Source: Amycolatopsis deserti (GTDB lineage: Bacteria; Actinomycetota; Actinomycetes; Mycobacteriales; Pseudonocardiaceae). Taken from it: 64,000 nt of DNA. This document shows positions 48,207-57,242 of this stretch, piece after piece; the first letter of the stretch is position 1, and each line of letters begins with the position of its first letter. Made by a program: the position numbers and the translations under genes. The notes under the pieces were generated by a model. It saw nothing but the letters and a program-made list of their open reading frames with translations, ran no database searches and was not told the origin of the DNA. The stretch is from the NCBI RefSeq assembly GCF_014653945.1, contig NZ_BNAU01000001.1, positions 310,001 through 374,000 on the forward strand. Direction: 5' to 3'.

Positions 48207-48594
48207 GGTCGTAGCTCGCCCAGGCGACGTGCGATTCGTGCAGCGTCACGGTGATCCCGGCCAGCCCGCGCGCGCCCTCGCCGAGCGCGCCGTCGTGCAC
48301 GCGGCCGGCCAGCCGGTCGGCGATCACCTTCGCCAGGAACTCCGTCGAGGTGTTGATCCCGGCGAACTCGGGCACGTCGTCGAGGTTGCGGTAGTTGAGA
48401 TCGGCCAGCACCGCGCCCAGCTGCTGGGTCGCCAGACCGATGTCGACCACGATGTTGTCGGCGTCCAGCTCGGCGCGGCGGAACGTCGCGTCCACCACGA
48501 ACGTCGCGCCGTGCAGGCGCTGCGCCGGCCCGAACACCTCGCCGCGGAAGCTGTGGGCGACCATCAGGTGGTCGCGGACGGTGACGCTGAACAA
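48184..48594 (-). CDS. 6-pyruvoyl-tetrahydropterin synthase / QueD homologue lacking key residues
   Basis: A 136-residue T-fold protein of the PTPS/6-carboxytetrahydropterin synthase family. Zn-binding His14 (VAHSF) and His28 (RLHG) are present, but the third His of the canonical HGH is Ala30 (LHGATF), and the catalytic Cys that precedes it in QueD/PTPS is missing. [11 protein letters not shown] and LHESHVAW match the family's later conserved blocks. The TTG start at 48594 follows AGGAGGGG by four bases. It probably acts on a dihydroneopterin-like or pyrimidine intermediate without normal PTPS chemistry. A close relative of S. coelicolor SCO6650, from memory. Confidence 0.85.
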   Translation of the reverse strand: MFSVTVRDHLMVAHSFRGEVFGPAQRLHGATFVVDATFRRAELDADNIVVDIGLATQQLGAVLADLNYRNLDDVPEFAGINTSTEFLAKVIADRLAGRVHDGALGEGARGLAGITVTLHESHVAWASYDRDLHPAR

Positions 48595-48602
48595 GGCCCC
48601 TC

Positions 48603-49577
48603 CTAGCGGTAGACGACGCGGTGGCACAGCGCGGGGATCTCGCCCGAGGCCAGCCCGCCCATCACCGACGGCAGGTCCTCGAACGCGCACTCGCCGGTGA
48701 TCAGGATGTCGAACGCCGGGTCGGCGAGCAGCTCCAGCGCGAGCGCGAGCCGGTCGCGCAACGCCCGCCGCGACCGCCGCGCCGGGGCGACCATCCCGAC
48801 CTGGCTGCTCCGGATCGCCAGCCGCCGCGAGTGGAAGAACTCCCCGAGCGGCACGGCGACGCGCCGGTCGCCGTACCAGCTCAGTTCGACCACCTCACCC
48901 TCCGGTGCGAGCAGCTCCAGCGCCCGGGCCAGGCCCGCTTCGGTCGCGGAGGTGTGCACCACCAGGTCGCAGCCGTCCGAGGCGTCCTCCGGCAGCGCGA
49001 ACTCCACGCCCAGCGCCGAGGCCACTTCTGCCCGCGCCGGGTCCACGTCGACCAGCTGCACCCGCGCCGCCGGGAACCGCGCGAGCAGCGCGGCGACCGC
49101 GCACCCGACCATGCCGCCGCCCACCACCGCGACCCGGTCGCCGAGCAGCGGCGCGGCGTCCCACAGCGCGTTCACCGCCGTCTCCACGGTGCCGGCCAGG
49201 ATCGCCCGCCCGGCGGGCACCGCGTCCGGCACGGGCGTCACCGCGCTCGCCGGGACGACGAACCGCGTCTGGTGCGGGTAGAGCGTGAACACCGTGCGGC
49301 CGGCCAGCTCCGGCGGCCCGTCCTCGACGACGCCGACGTTGAGGTAGCCGTACTTCACCGGGCCCGGGAAGGCGCCGTCCTGGAACGGCGCGCGCATCAG
49401 GTCGTGCTGACTCGCCGGCACGCCGCCGCGGAAGACGAGCGTCTCGGTGCCCCGGCTGACGCCCGAGAACAGCGTCCGGACCTCGACCTCGTCCGGCCCG
49501 CGGGCGGGCAGCGGGACCGGCCGGACCTCACCCGGCCCGGGCGGGTTGAACCAGAACGCCCGTGCGGCACGTGTCAT
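48603..49577 (-). CDS. MDR-family (zinc-type) alcohol dehydrogenase
   Basis: A 324-residue medium-chain dehydrogenase: catalytic GroES-like domain ([25 protein letters not shown]) and a Rossmann domain with [20 protein letters not shown]. The usual zinc Cys and His residues of ADH are not evident, so it may be a zinc-free member or act with another nucleophile. ATG at 49577 is chosen because GGAGG lies seven bases upstream; a start two codons earlier would touch it. First gene of the minus-strand MDR-PTPS-GT-methyltransferase operon. Confidence 0.87.
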   Translation of the reverse strand: MTRAARAFWFNPPGPGEVRPVPLPARGPDEVEVRTLFSGVSRGTETLVFRGGVPASQHDLMRAPFQDGAFPGPVKYGYLNVGVVEDGPPELAGRTVFTLYPHQTRFVVPASAVTPVPDAVPAGRAILAGTVETAVNALWDAAPLLGDRVAVVGGGMVGCAVAALLARFPAARVQLVDVDPARAEVASALGVEFALPEDASDGCDLVVHTSATEAGLARALELLAPEGEVVELSWYGDRRVAVPLGEFFHSRRLAIRSSQVGMVAPARRSRRALRDRLALALELLADPAFDILITGECAFEDLPSVMGGLASGEIPALCHRVVYR

Positions 49578-49610
49578 GGGCATACCTCCGGCGAAGGGAC
49601 GTGGTCTGCG

Positions 49611-50309
49611 ATGATCGTCCGGACCCAGCCTGGCACGATTCCCGCCCGCCAGGAACAGGCCGTCGCGGCGTGCGGCCTGCTCGTGCTGCTGACCGTGCTC
49701 GCGATGACCGTCGGCCTGCACCCGATCGGCTGGCTCGCCGCAGCCGCGTACGGCGCGGGCCTGTGGGTGCTGCTCGACGCCGCGCTGCGCCGCGGCGGCC
49801 GGTCCGCGCTGGGCCCCGCCGACCGGGTCACGCTGGCCCGCGCGACGCTCGTCGGCGGGGTTGTCGCACTGGTCGTCACCGGCATGTCCGGGCCGGTGCT
49901 GGTCGCGACGGCGGCGGTCGCGCTCACGCTGGACGCGGTCGACGGCCCGGTCGCGCGCCGCACCGGGACGGTGTCGCCGCTGGGGGCGCGGTTCGACATG
50001 GAGGTCGACGCGTTCCTGATCCTCGTGCTCTGCGTGCCGGTCGCCCTGACGATGGGGCCGTGGGTGCTGCTGGCCGGCGCGATGCGTTACGCGTTCGTGG
50101 CGGCCGGGTGGTTCGCGCCGTGGCTGCGCGGAGCGCTGGCGCCGAGCCTGGCGCGCAAGGCGGTCGCGGCCGCGCAGGGCGTCGCGCTGGTCGTGGTGAT
50201 CGCCGGTGTGCTGCCTCCGCCTGCGGCGGTGGTTGTGGCCGGGGGCGCGCTCGCGGCGCTGGCGTGGTCGTTCGGGCGCGATGTGGGGACGCTGTGGCGC
50301 AGCCGGTGA
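49611..50309 (+). CDS. CDP-alcohol phosphatidyltransferase-family protein
   Basis: A 232-residue integral membrane enzyme with about six helices. The motif D108-x2-DG-x2-AR-x8-G-x3-D-x3-D133 (LDAVDGPVARR ... GARFDMEVD) is complete, so catalysis is expected: transfer of a phosphatidyl or polyprenyl-phosphate-type group from a CDP-linked donor to an alcohol. Divergent from the MDR-PTPS operon with only 33 bases between starts, and GTGA-overlapped with the sulfatase-like gene. It may attach the cluster's product to lipid. Confidence 0.88.
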   Translation: MIVRTQPGTIPARQEQAVAACGLLVLLTVLAMTVGLHPIGWLAAAAYGAGLWVLLDAALRRGGRSALGPADRVTLARATLVGGVVALVVTGMSGPVLVATAAVALTLDAVDGPVARRTGTVSPLGARFDMEVDAFLILVLCVPVALTMGPWVLLAGAMRYAFVAAGWFAPWLRGALAPSLARKAVAAAQGVALVVVIAGVLPPPAAVVVAGGALAALAWSFGRDVGTLWRSR

Positions 50310-51895
50310 CCGTGCGGCGGGTGGCGGCGGACGTGCTCGCGTGCGGGCTCGTCGTCGCCGCGCTCGTCGCACCGGACGACCCGGCGCGGCTGGGGCCCGC
50401 GGCGTTCCTGCGGATCCCGGTGGAGGCGCTGGCCGGGGTCGCGCTGGTGCTGGTCCTGCCGGTGCGGGCGCGCCGGATCGTGGCCGCGGTGGCGGGTGCG
50501 TTCCTCGGGGTGCTGACCCTGCTCAAGATCGCCGACCTCGGCTTCCGGCAGGCGTTCGACCGCCCGTTCAGCCTGGTGTTCGACTGGAGTTTCGCCGGGC
50601 CCGCGCTGAGCCTGCTCGGCGGGGCGGCACGCGTGGCCGTCGTGGCGGGTGCGGTGCTGGCCGTCGTCGCGTTGGTGCTGCTGACGACGTGGGCGGCTGT
50701 GCGGCTGGCGCGGGTCGCGGCGGACCACCGCACGGTGTCGGCGCGGGTCGTCGCGGTGCTCGCGGTCGCGTGGATCGCCGCCGCGCTGACCGGGCTACCG
50801 CCGGCGTCACGCACGACCGCCGCGCTGGCCTACCGCGAGGTGCGCGCGGTCGCCGCGGACCTGGCCGACCGGCGGGAGTTCGCCGCCCAGATGGCCGCCG
50901 ACGCCTTCCGCGACACCCCGCCCGATCGAATGCTGACCGCGTTGCGCGGCAAGGACTTCCTGCTCACGTTCGTCGAAAGCTACGGCCGGGTCGCCCTGGA
51001 CGCCCCCTCGGTGACCGCATTGCTCGACTCCGGGACGGAGCGCCTGCGGGCCGCCGGGTTTAGTGCGCGCAGCGCGTTCTTCACCTCGCCCACCAGCGGC
51101 GGCGGCAGCTGGCTGGCACACTCCACAGTGGAATCCGGGCTGTGGGTGGACAACCCGCAGCGCTACCGCACCTTCGCGGGCAGCGACCGGCTGACCCTGT
51201 CCGGCGCGTTCGCGCGAGCGGGGTGGCGGACGGTCTCCGTGCAACCGGAGAACAGCGCGGACTGGCCGGAGGGCCGCGTCTACCGGTTCGGGGACATCTA
51301 CGACAGCCGCAACCTCGGTTACCGCGGCCCGGCCTTCTCCTACGCGGCGATGCCCGACCAGTTCACGCTGTCGGCGTTCCACCGCCTGGAGATGACGCCG
51401 GGGCATCCACCGCTGATGGCCGAGATCGACCTGGTGTCCAGCCACTGGCCCTGGGCGCCGCTGCCCCGGCTGGTGGACTGGACCGCCGTCGGCGACGGCT
51501 CGTCGTTCGCGCCGACCGGTCCGTCGGTGGACGAGGTGTGGTCGTCGCCGGAGCGGGTGCGAGCCGCGTACGGGGACGCGGTCGAGTACTCGCTGTCCGC
51601 GCTCATCTCGTACGCGGAAACCTTCGCCGACGACAACCTGGTGCTCGTCTTCCTGGGCGACCACCAGCCGAACACGTCGGTCACCGGCGAGGGAGCCGGC
51701 CGCGAGGTGCCGGTGACGGTGCTGGCACGCGATCCCGCCGTGCTGGCGCGCATCAGCGACTGGGGCTGGCCGGAGGGCCTCCGCCCCACCGAAACCGCCC
51801 CGGTCTGGCCGATGAACACCTTCCGCGACCGGTTCCTGACCGCGTTCGGGCCGGAGGTCAGCGCCGGGCTGGCTCCAGGAGCAGGACCGGGATGA
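50306..51895 (+). CDS. Membrane sulfatase / LTA-synthase-like phosphotransferase
   Basis: A 529-residue protein: about four or five hydrophobic helices in the first 170 residues, then an alkaline-phosphatase-superfamily catalytic domain. LLTFVESYGR, SPTSGGGSWLAHSTVESGLW with the likely Ser/Thr nucleophile, ENSADWPEGR and the metal-binding LVFLGDHQPN match phosphoglycerol/phosphoethanolamine-transferase-type sulfatases. Starts GTG overlapping the CDP-alcohol transferase stop (GTGA). It likely moves a phospho-alcohol group outside the cell, giving the cluster an envelope end point. Confidence 0.85.
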   Translation: MTVRRVAADVLACGLVVAALVAPDDPARLGPAAFLRIPVEALAGVALVLVLPVRARRIVAAVAGAFLGVLTLLKIADLGFRQAFDRPFSLVFDWSFAGPALSLLGGAARVAVVAGAVLAVVALVLLTTWAAVRLARVAADHRTVSARVVAVLAVAWIAAALTGLPPASRTTAALAYREVRAVAADLADRREFAAQMAADAFRDTPPDRMLTALRGKDFLLTFVESYGRVALDAPSVTALLDSGTERLRAAGFSARSAFFTSPTSGGGSWLAHSTVESGLWVDNPQRYRTFAGSDRLTLSGAFARAGWRTVSVQPENSADWPEGRVYRFGDIYDSRNLGYRGPAFSYAAMPDQFTLSAFHRLEMTPGHPPLMAEIDLVSSHWPWAPLPRLVDWTAVGDGSSFAPTGPSVDEVWSSPERVRAAYGDAVEYSLSALISYAETFADDNLVLVFLGDHQPNTSVTGEGAGREVPVTVLARDPAVLARISDWGWPEGLRPTETAPVWPMNTFRDRFLTAFGPEVSAGLAPGAGPG

Positions 51896-51922
51896 CGCCC
51901 TCGGTCCGCTCCTGCTCCGCGA

Positions 51923-52849
51923 TCACGAGTGGAGTGATTCCCGGATCGCCGGTTCGGCGAGGGTCTCGTGCATGAACTCGGTCAGCCAGTGCTGCGCCGG
52001 GGTGCGGGCGTGGCTGTGCCGGGCGTACACCGAGACCTGCGCGGGCTCGATGTGGAACGGCAGCTCCAGCAGCCGCACGCGGTGGTCGGCCGCGAAGACG
52101 TCCGCCACCAGCCTCGGCACCATCGCGACCAGTTCGCTGTCCTGCACCAGGTAGGGCAGCGTGGAAAACCGCGTCACCTCCAGCACCACCCGGTCCAGCA
52201 GGCCGCGCGCCTCCAGCGCCCGGCGCGGGCCGTGGTGGCCGGTCGGGCCGAACACCGTGATGTGCCGCTCCGCGGTCAGCTCCGCCAGGGACACGGCCGC
52301 GCCCCGCAACCGGGGGTGGTTCTCGGCGACCATGCCGACATAGCCCTCCGAAAACAGCGGGATCCGCGCCACCCGCTGCGAGCTGATCAGCGGTGAGGCC
52401 ACGAACGCGTCGATCTCGCCGCGGCCGAGCTGGTCCACCGCGCTGTCCACGTCCAGCGGCCGCACCGTCAGCGTCACCCCGGGCGCCCGCGACGGCAGCG
52501 CCGCCATCAGCCGGGGCAGCAGCGACACCTCGCCCAGGTCCGACAGGCACAGCGTGAACCGCGCGCACGCCGTCGCCGGGTCGAACGAGTGCGCGCCGCT
52601 GAGCGTGGACTCGATCTCGGCCAGCGCGTGGTGCAGCGGCGGGTACAGCGCCTGCGCGGTCGTGGTCGGCGCCAGGCCGCCGCCGGTGCGGCGGAACAGC
52701 TCGTCGGAGAACCGCCGCCGCAGCTTCTGCAGGCTGTAGCTCACCGTCGGCTGCGTGACGTGCAACGACTCCGCGGTCGCTGTGACGCTGCGCGTCTCGT
52801 AGAGCAGCACGAACGTCCGCACCAGGTTGAGGTCGAAGTCGCGCATCAT
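51923..52849 (-). CDS. LysR-family transcriptional regulator
   Basis: A 308-residue LTTR of the NodD/LeuO-like kind: MMRDFDLNLVRTFVLLYETRSVT and LHVTQPTVSYSLQKLRRRF form the HTH (in part), effector domain from about residue 95. Divergent from mdlC, with a 97-base gap, so it most likely activates benzoylformate decarboxylase and its importer in response to an aromatic acid. I did not find a clear T-N11-A box in the gap. Confidence 0.9.
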   Translation of the reverse strand: MMRDFDLNLVRTFVLLYETRSVTATAESLHVTQPTVSYSLQKLRRRFSDELFRRTGGGLAPTTTAQALYPPLHHALAEIESTLSGAHSFDPATACARFTLCLSDLGEVSLLPRLMAALPSRAPGVTLTVRPLDVDSAVDQLGRGEIDAFVASPLISSQRVARIPLFSEGYVGMVAENHPRLRGAAVSLAELTAERHITVFGPTGHHGPRRALEARGLLDRVVLEVTRFSTLPYLVQDSELVAMVPRLVADVFAADHRVRLLELPFHIEPAQVSVYARHSHARTPAQHWLTEFMHETLAEPAIRESLHS

Positions 52850-52946
52850 CGATCCTGTCTATGCGGGCGGTCGGCAACATTGATTGGAGCACGACCGGAT
52901 GATCTGCCACCCTCGGGGCACCCCGTTGTCGAGGAGGACACCGAGC

Positions 52947-54515
52947 ATGCCGACCGTCCGGAAGATCGCCCACGAGTTCCTCGAACGCCGTGGCCTCACC
53001 ACGATCTTCGGCAATCCCGGCTCGAACGAGCTGCCGTTCCTGGCCGACCTGCCCGCGAGCTTCTCCTACGTGCTCGGTCTGCACGAGGGCGTCGTGGTCG
53101 GCATGGCCGACGGGTACGCCCAGGCCACCGGCCGCCCGGTGCTGGTCAACCTGCACGCCGCCGCCGGGTCGGGCAACGCGATGGGCGCCCTCACCAACGC
53201 CGTCTACTCCCGCTCGCCGCTGGTGCTGACCGCGGGCCAGCAGGTCCGCTCAGCGATCGGTCTGGAGGCGATGCTCGCCAACGTCGACGCCACCTCCCTG
53301 ATGCGCCCGCTGGTCGGCTGGTCCGGTGAGCCCAGTTGCCCCGGCGACGTGCCGCGCTCGCTGGCGCAGGCGGTGTTCGAGGCCGAACTGCAGCGCCGCC
53401 CGACCTACCTGTCGGTGCCCTACGACGACTGGTCCGCCGAAGCCGAGGACAACCCGGTCCTGGACCGCACCGTGCGCCGCGGCCTGTCGCCGGACAGCGA
53501 CCAGCTGGACGAGCTCGCCGAGCGCCTGAACGCCGCGCGGAACCCCGTGCTGGTGCTGGGCGGCGACATCGACGCCCTGGGGCTCTTCGACCGCGCGGTC
53601 GCCTTCGCCGAGCACTTCGCCTTGCCGGTGTGGGTGGCGCCGTCGCCGCACCGGCTGCCGTTCCCCAACCGGCACCCGCTGTTCCGCGGCGTCCTGCCCG
53701 CCGGGATCGGCTCGGTGTCGGCGCGGCTCGACGGGCACGACCTGATCCTGGTGCTGGGCGCGCCGGTGTTCCGCTACCACCAGCACGTGCCCGGCCCGTT
53801 CCTGCCCGACGGCGCGGCGCTGGTCCAGGTCACCGACGACCCGGGCGAGGCGGCGCGCGCGCCGATGGGGGAGTCGCTGGTCGCCAGCGCCGGCCCAGTC
53901 CTGAACGGCCTGCTCGCCCGGCTGCCCGCGCGCGAGGCGGGGGAGACCGCGTTCGTGCCCAACCCGGAGGCGGCCACCGGCGAGCGGGCCCTGCACCCGG
54001 AGCAGGTGTTCGCCGCGCTGCGCGAGACCCAGCCCGCCGACACCGCCTACGTCGTGGAATCCACGTCGACCAACTCCGCCTGGTGGCGGCAGATGGACCT
54101 GCGCCGCCCCGGCTCGTACTTCTGGCCCGCCGCGGGCGGTCTCGGGTTCGGCATGCCCGCCGCGGTCGGGGTCGCGATGGGCCTGCCCGGTCGTCCGGTG
54201 GTCGGCGTGATCGGCGACGGCTCCGCGAACTACGGCATCACGGCGCTGTGGACCGCGGCCCAGTACCGGGTGCCGGTGACGTTCGTGATCCTGCGCAACG
54301 GCACCTACGGCGCGCTGCGCTGGTTCGCGAACCTGCTGGGCACCACGGACGTGCCGGGCACCGAGATCCCCGGCCTGGACTTCACCGCGATCGCCGCCGG
54401 CTACGGTGTGCCGGCCACCACGATGTCCGATGTGGACGATCTGCGGGCCCAGCTCAAGACGACCCCGGCCGGGCCGCGCCTGATCCAGGTCGACACCGAA
54501 CTCACCACTCCCTGA
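52947..54515 (+). CDS. mdlC: Benzoylformate decarboxylase
   Basis: Thiamine-diphosphate enzyme decarboxylating benzoylformate to benzaldehyde in the mandelate route. 522 residues, close to the Pseudomonas putida enzyme (528). The active-site Ser26 (NPGSNELPF), Glu47 (LHEGVVVG) and His70 (NLHAAAGSGN) fall at the same numbers, and the second histidine lies in VFRYHQH (278, aligned with 281). The cofactor motif is GDGSANYGITALWTAAQY and NGTYGALRWFA follows. GAGGAGG precedes the ATG. Twenty-eight bases on is an aromatic-acid importer. No mandelate dehydrogenase or benzaldehyde dehydrogenase is nearby. Confidence 0.95.
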   Translation: MPTVRKIAHEFLERRGLTTIFGNPGSNELPFLADLPASFSYVLGLHEGVVVGMADGYAQATGRPVLVNLHAAAGSGNAMGALTNAVYSRSPLVLTAGQQVRSAIGLEAMLANVDATSLMRPLVGWSGEPSCPGDVPRSLAQAVFEAELQRRPTYLSVPYDDWSAEAEDNPVLDRTVRRGLSPDSDQLDELAERLNAARNPVLVLGGDIDALGLFDRAVAFAEHFALPVWVAPSPHRLPFPNRHPLFRGVLPAGIGSVSARLDGHDLILVLGAPVFRYHQHVPGPFLPDGAALVQVTDDPGEAARAPMGESLVASAGPVLNGLLARLPAREAGETAFVPNPEAATGERALHPEQVFAALRETQPADTAYVVESTSTNSAWWRQMDLRRPGSYFWPAAGGLGFGMPAAVGVAMGLPGRPVVGVIGDGSANYGITALWTAAQYRVPVTFVILRNGTYGALRWFANLLGTTDVPGTEIPGLDFTAIAAGYGVPATTMSDVDDLRAQLKTTPAGPRLIQVDTELTTP

Positions 54516-54543
54516 TTCCCCCACCCTCCCAAGGAGAACGGCA

Positions 54544-55779
54544 ATGACGACGTCTCCCGCCCGCTCGGTCTGGACGGCGGTGCTGTGCTGGCTGACCGTC
54601 CTGCTCGAGGGCTACGACCTGGTCGCGCTCGGCGCCACCATCCCGACGCTGCTCAAGACCGGGCACCTCGGGTTCACCGCGGCCGGCGCGACCGCCGTGG
54701 CGACCGTGTCGCTGATCGGCGTCGCGGTGGGCGCCGCGGCGCTCGGCCCGCTGACCGACCGGTTCGGCCGCCGCATCATGCTCATCGGCTCGGTGCTGCT
54801 GTTCTCGGTGTTCACGCTGGTGCTGCCGCTGGCGCCGAACGTCGCCACCTTCGGCGTGTTCCGGTTCGTCGCCGGGCTCGGGCTGGGCGCGTGCATGCCG
54901 GTCGCGCTGACCGTCATGTCGGAGAACCTGCCCGCGCGGCGCCGGGCCAGCGCGTCCACCTTCACCATGACCGGCTACCACGTCGGCGCGGTGCTCACCT
55001 CGCTGCTCGCGCTGGCCGCGGTGGAGAACTGGCACGTGCTGTTCTACGGCGGCGGCATCGCCGGGCTGCTCGTGGTGCCGATCATGTGGTGGCGGCTGCC
55101 CGAGTCGGCCGCCTACCTGGAGGCCAAGCAGGACGCCGAGAAGTTCGGCTTCCGTGACCTGCTCGGCCCGAAGTTCCGCCGCATCAGCATCGCCGTGTGG
55201 ACCGGCTCGTTCATGGGCCTGCTGCTGGTGTACGGGCTGAACACGTGGCTCCCGCAGCTGATGCGCACCGCCGGCTACCCGCTGTCCACGTCGATCACGC
55301 TGCTGCTGGTGCTCAACATCGGCGCGGTGATCGGGCTGGTCCTCGCCGGCACCATCGCCGACCGGTTCGGGATCCGGCCGATCGCGCGGATCTGGTTCGG
55401 CGCCGGCGCGGTGCTGCTGGCGCTGCTGAGCCTGAAGATCGGCAACTCCTTCGTGCTCAACGGGCTGGTGCTGCTGACCGGGGTGTTCGTGTTCTCGGCG
55501 CAGGTGCTGATCTACGGCTACGTCGCGCACGCCTTCCCGGCGCGGGCGCGCGGCACGGCGCTGGGCATGACCTCGGCGATCGGCCGGCTCGGCTCGATCC
55601 TGGGCCCGTTCGTCACCGGGGCGCTGGTGACGGCCGGGGTGGCCTACCCGTGGGGCTTCTACTTCTTCGCGGTCGTCGCCGCGCTCGGCCTGGGCGCGAT
55701 CCTGCTGCTGGGCTCGGGCAAGCGCGAGGCGCCGTCGGCGGCTCCGGCGTCACCGGCGCAGGAAGGGCTCCAGCACTGA
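54544..55779 (+). CDS. MFS transporter, aromatic acid:H+ symporter type
   Basis: A 411-residue twelve-helix MFS protein of the AAHS group: LEGYDLVALGATIPTL in helix 1 (the acidic EGYD element), GPLTDRFGRRIMLIGS in loop 2, and FTMTGYHVGAV in helix 5. Twenty-eight bases after mdlC with AAGGAG before the ATG, so it probably imports benzoylformate, mandelate or a relative. Its 3' end overlaps the convergent hydrolase gene by 30 bases. Confidence 0.9.
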   Translation: MTTSPARSVWTAVLCWLTVLLEGYDLVALGATIPTLLKTGHLGFTAAGATAVATVSLIGVAVGAAALGPLTDRFGRRIMLIGSVLLFSVFTLVLPLAPNVATFGVFRFVAGLGLGACMPVALTVMSENLPARRRASASTFTMTGYHVGAVLTSLLALAAVENWHVLFYGGGIAGLLVVPIMWWRLPESAAYLEAKQDAEKFGFRDLLGPKFRRISIAVWTGSFMGLLLVYGLNTWLPQLMRTAGYPLSTSITLLLVLNIGAVIGLVLAGTIADRFGIRPIARIWFGAGAVLLALLSLKIGNSFVLNGLVLLTGVFVFSAQVLIYGYVAHAFPARARGTALGMTSAIGRLGSILGPFVTGALVTAGVAYPWGFYFFAVVAALGLGAILLLGSGKREAPSAAPASPAQEGLQH

Positions 55780-56571
55780 CAGCAGTTCCGCCGCCCGGTC
55801 CAGCGGGATGATGTGCCCGCAGTCTTCGATGAGGTGGCTGGTCAGGTCGTCGGTGACCGGCCGGAGCTGGCGGGCGAGCGCGTCGCCGACCGGGTGCGCG
55901 CCGACCGCCAGCGTGGGCACGGTCAGGCGCCGTTCCCGCACGGCCGCCTCGATCTGCCGGGCGCTGCGCGGCAGCTCCCGGTAGTAGGAAAACGCGCGGC
56001 GCAGGGCGTCGGACCCGGTGTAGGCGGCGACGACGGCGTCCCGGATTTCGGCCGGGACGCCTCGCCCGCGCGTGCCCGCGGCGAGGAACCAGCCGACGTA
56101 GGCGGCCTCGTGACCGGCGAGGACCTCCTCGGCCAGGCCGGGCACCGCGTGGAAGCCGAACCACCACGGCAGCCCGGCGGCGAGGAAGTCCGCCGCGCCG
56201 GGCAGGGTGCCCAGCAGCGACTCCATGACGGCCAGGCGGCGGACCCGGTCCGGGTGCCGCAGGGCCAACAGGGTCGCGGGCGGGGTGCCCGCGTCGATGC
56301 CGACCACGGCGGCCGTCTCTTCGCCGAGGGCGTCCAGGATGCCTAGCGCGTCATCGGCGAGCGTCCCGGCGTCGTAGCCGTCGGCGGCGTCGCTGCCGGC
56401 CCAGCGCATGTCCGGCGCGATCACCCGGTGACGCGCGGCGAGCGCGGGAACGACCTCCTGCCACACGTGCCGGGTGTGCGGGAAGCCGTGCAGCAGCAGG
56501 ACGGCCGGGCCGTCCCCGGCGGTCGCGACGGTGGTCTCGATGCCGTTGGTGCGGACGCGGTGCAGGTCCAC
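55750..56571 (-). CDS. Alpha/beta hydrolase (Asp nucleophile)
   Basis: A 273-residue alpha/beta hydrolase. The elbow VVGIDAGTPPATLL has Asp as nucleophile, HGFPHTRHVWQEV is the oxyanion segment and EDCGHIIPLDR the catalytic His, as in epoxide hydrolases and haloalkane dehalogenases. It is divergent from the HxlR regulator gene 52 bases away and is its likely target. Length is normal. Substrate unknown. Confidence 0.86.
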   Translation of the reverse strand: MDLHRVRTNGIETTVATAGDGPAVLLLHGFPHTRHVWQEVVPALAARHRVIAPDMRWAGSDAADGYDAGTLADDALGILDALGEETAAVVGIDAGTPPATLLALRHPDRVRRLAVMESLLGTLPGAADFLAAGLPWWFGFHAVPGLAEEVLAGHEAAYVGWFLAAGTRGRGVPAEIRDAVVAAYTGSDALRRAFSYYRELPRSARQIEAAVRERRLTVPTLAVGAHPVGDALARQLRPVTDDLTSHLIEDCGHIIPLDRAAELLSVLEPFLRR

Positions 56572-56584
56572 GAGCTCCTCCTGG

Positions 56585-56619
56585 GGTTACTATTGGTGAC
56601 CACGTCAACGTAGGTAACC
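56585..56619. promoter_or_regulatory. Three GGTnACC motifs in the hydrolase/HxlR divergent promoter
   Basis: GGTTACT at 56585, GGTGACC at 56595 and GGTAACC at 56613. The outer GGTTAC and GTAACC are also exact inverted arms. They fill the 52-base gap between the two start codons, so an HxlR dimer acting on both genes is plausible. Confidence 0.5.
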
Positions 56620-56623
56620 GGCG

Positions 56624-57037
56624 GTGAGCCGGGAAGACCGCACTTTCGGCACAGGTGGTGAGTTCGAGGTGACCACGTCTCCCCGAGGCGATCTGTTCGA
56701 TCCGGGCTGCCCGACCCGCGGGCTGCTGGACCGGATCGGCACGAAGTGGACGTCGATGGCGGTGAAGGTCCTCGCCGAGGCGGCGCCGGGGGAGGTGCGC
56801 TTCGCCGAACTCCGGCGGCGGATGCCCGGCGTCTCGCAGAAGATGCTGTCCACGACGCTGCGCAGCCTGGTGCGTGACGGCCTGGCCGAGCGGCGGGTCG
56901 AGCCGACGGTGCCGCCCAGCGTGCACTACCGGCTCACCCCGCTGGGCCTGTCGCTGGAGGAGGCGCTCGCGGTGGTGCGCGACTGGGCGGAGACGCACAT
57001 GGCGGAAATCGACCGCGCCGCGTCGGAACACTCTTGA
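56624..57037 (+). CDS. HxlR-family transcriptional regulator
   Basis: A 137-residue HxlR winged-helix protein. The conserved CPTRGLLDRIGTKWTSMAVKVL carries the hallmark Cys-Pro and KW residues, LSTTLRSLVRDGLAERR the recognition helix and YRLTPLGLSLEEAL the wing. GTG at 56624 lies just after the GGTnACC sites; a second in-frame GTG 15 codons later (GTGAG six bases upstream) would give a protein of more typical length. Probably redox- or aldehyde-sensing repressor of the divergent hydrolase. Confidence 0.87.
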   Translation: MSREDRTFGTGGEFEVTTSPRGDLFDPGCPTRGLLDRIGTKWTSMAVKVLAEAAPGEVRFAELRRRMPGVSQKMLSTTLRSLVRDGLAERRVEPTVPPSVHYRLTPLGLSLEEALAVVRDWAETHMAEIDRAASEHS

Positions 57038-57242
57038 ACGCCGTTCGTGCCCGGTTCGTGTCCAGACTGTGGCGAACCTGCCATTCCGCAGGTAGACCCG
57101 CCAAAGAGCACCCGGATGCGGGCCCTTGAGGTTGCCCATTCCCGCCCCATCGGTAACGGTAGGTCGACCAATGATTTAGGTTTGACCCGTTCGGGTTACC
57201 GCACCGGAAAGGAGGCCGCGCCCCTCGCGAAGGCGCGTGCGT

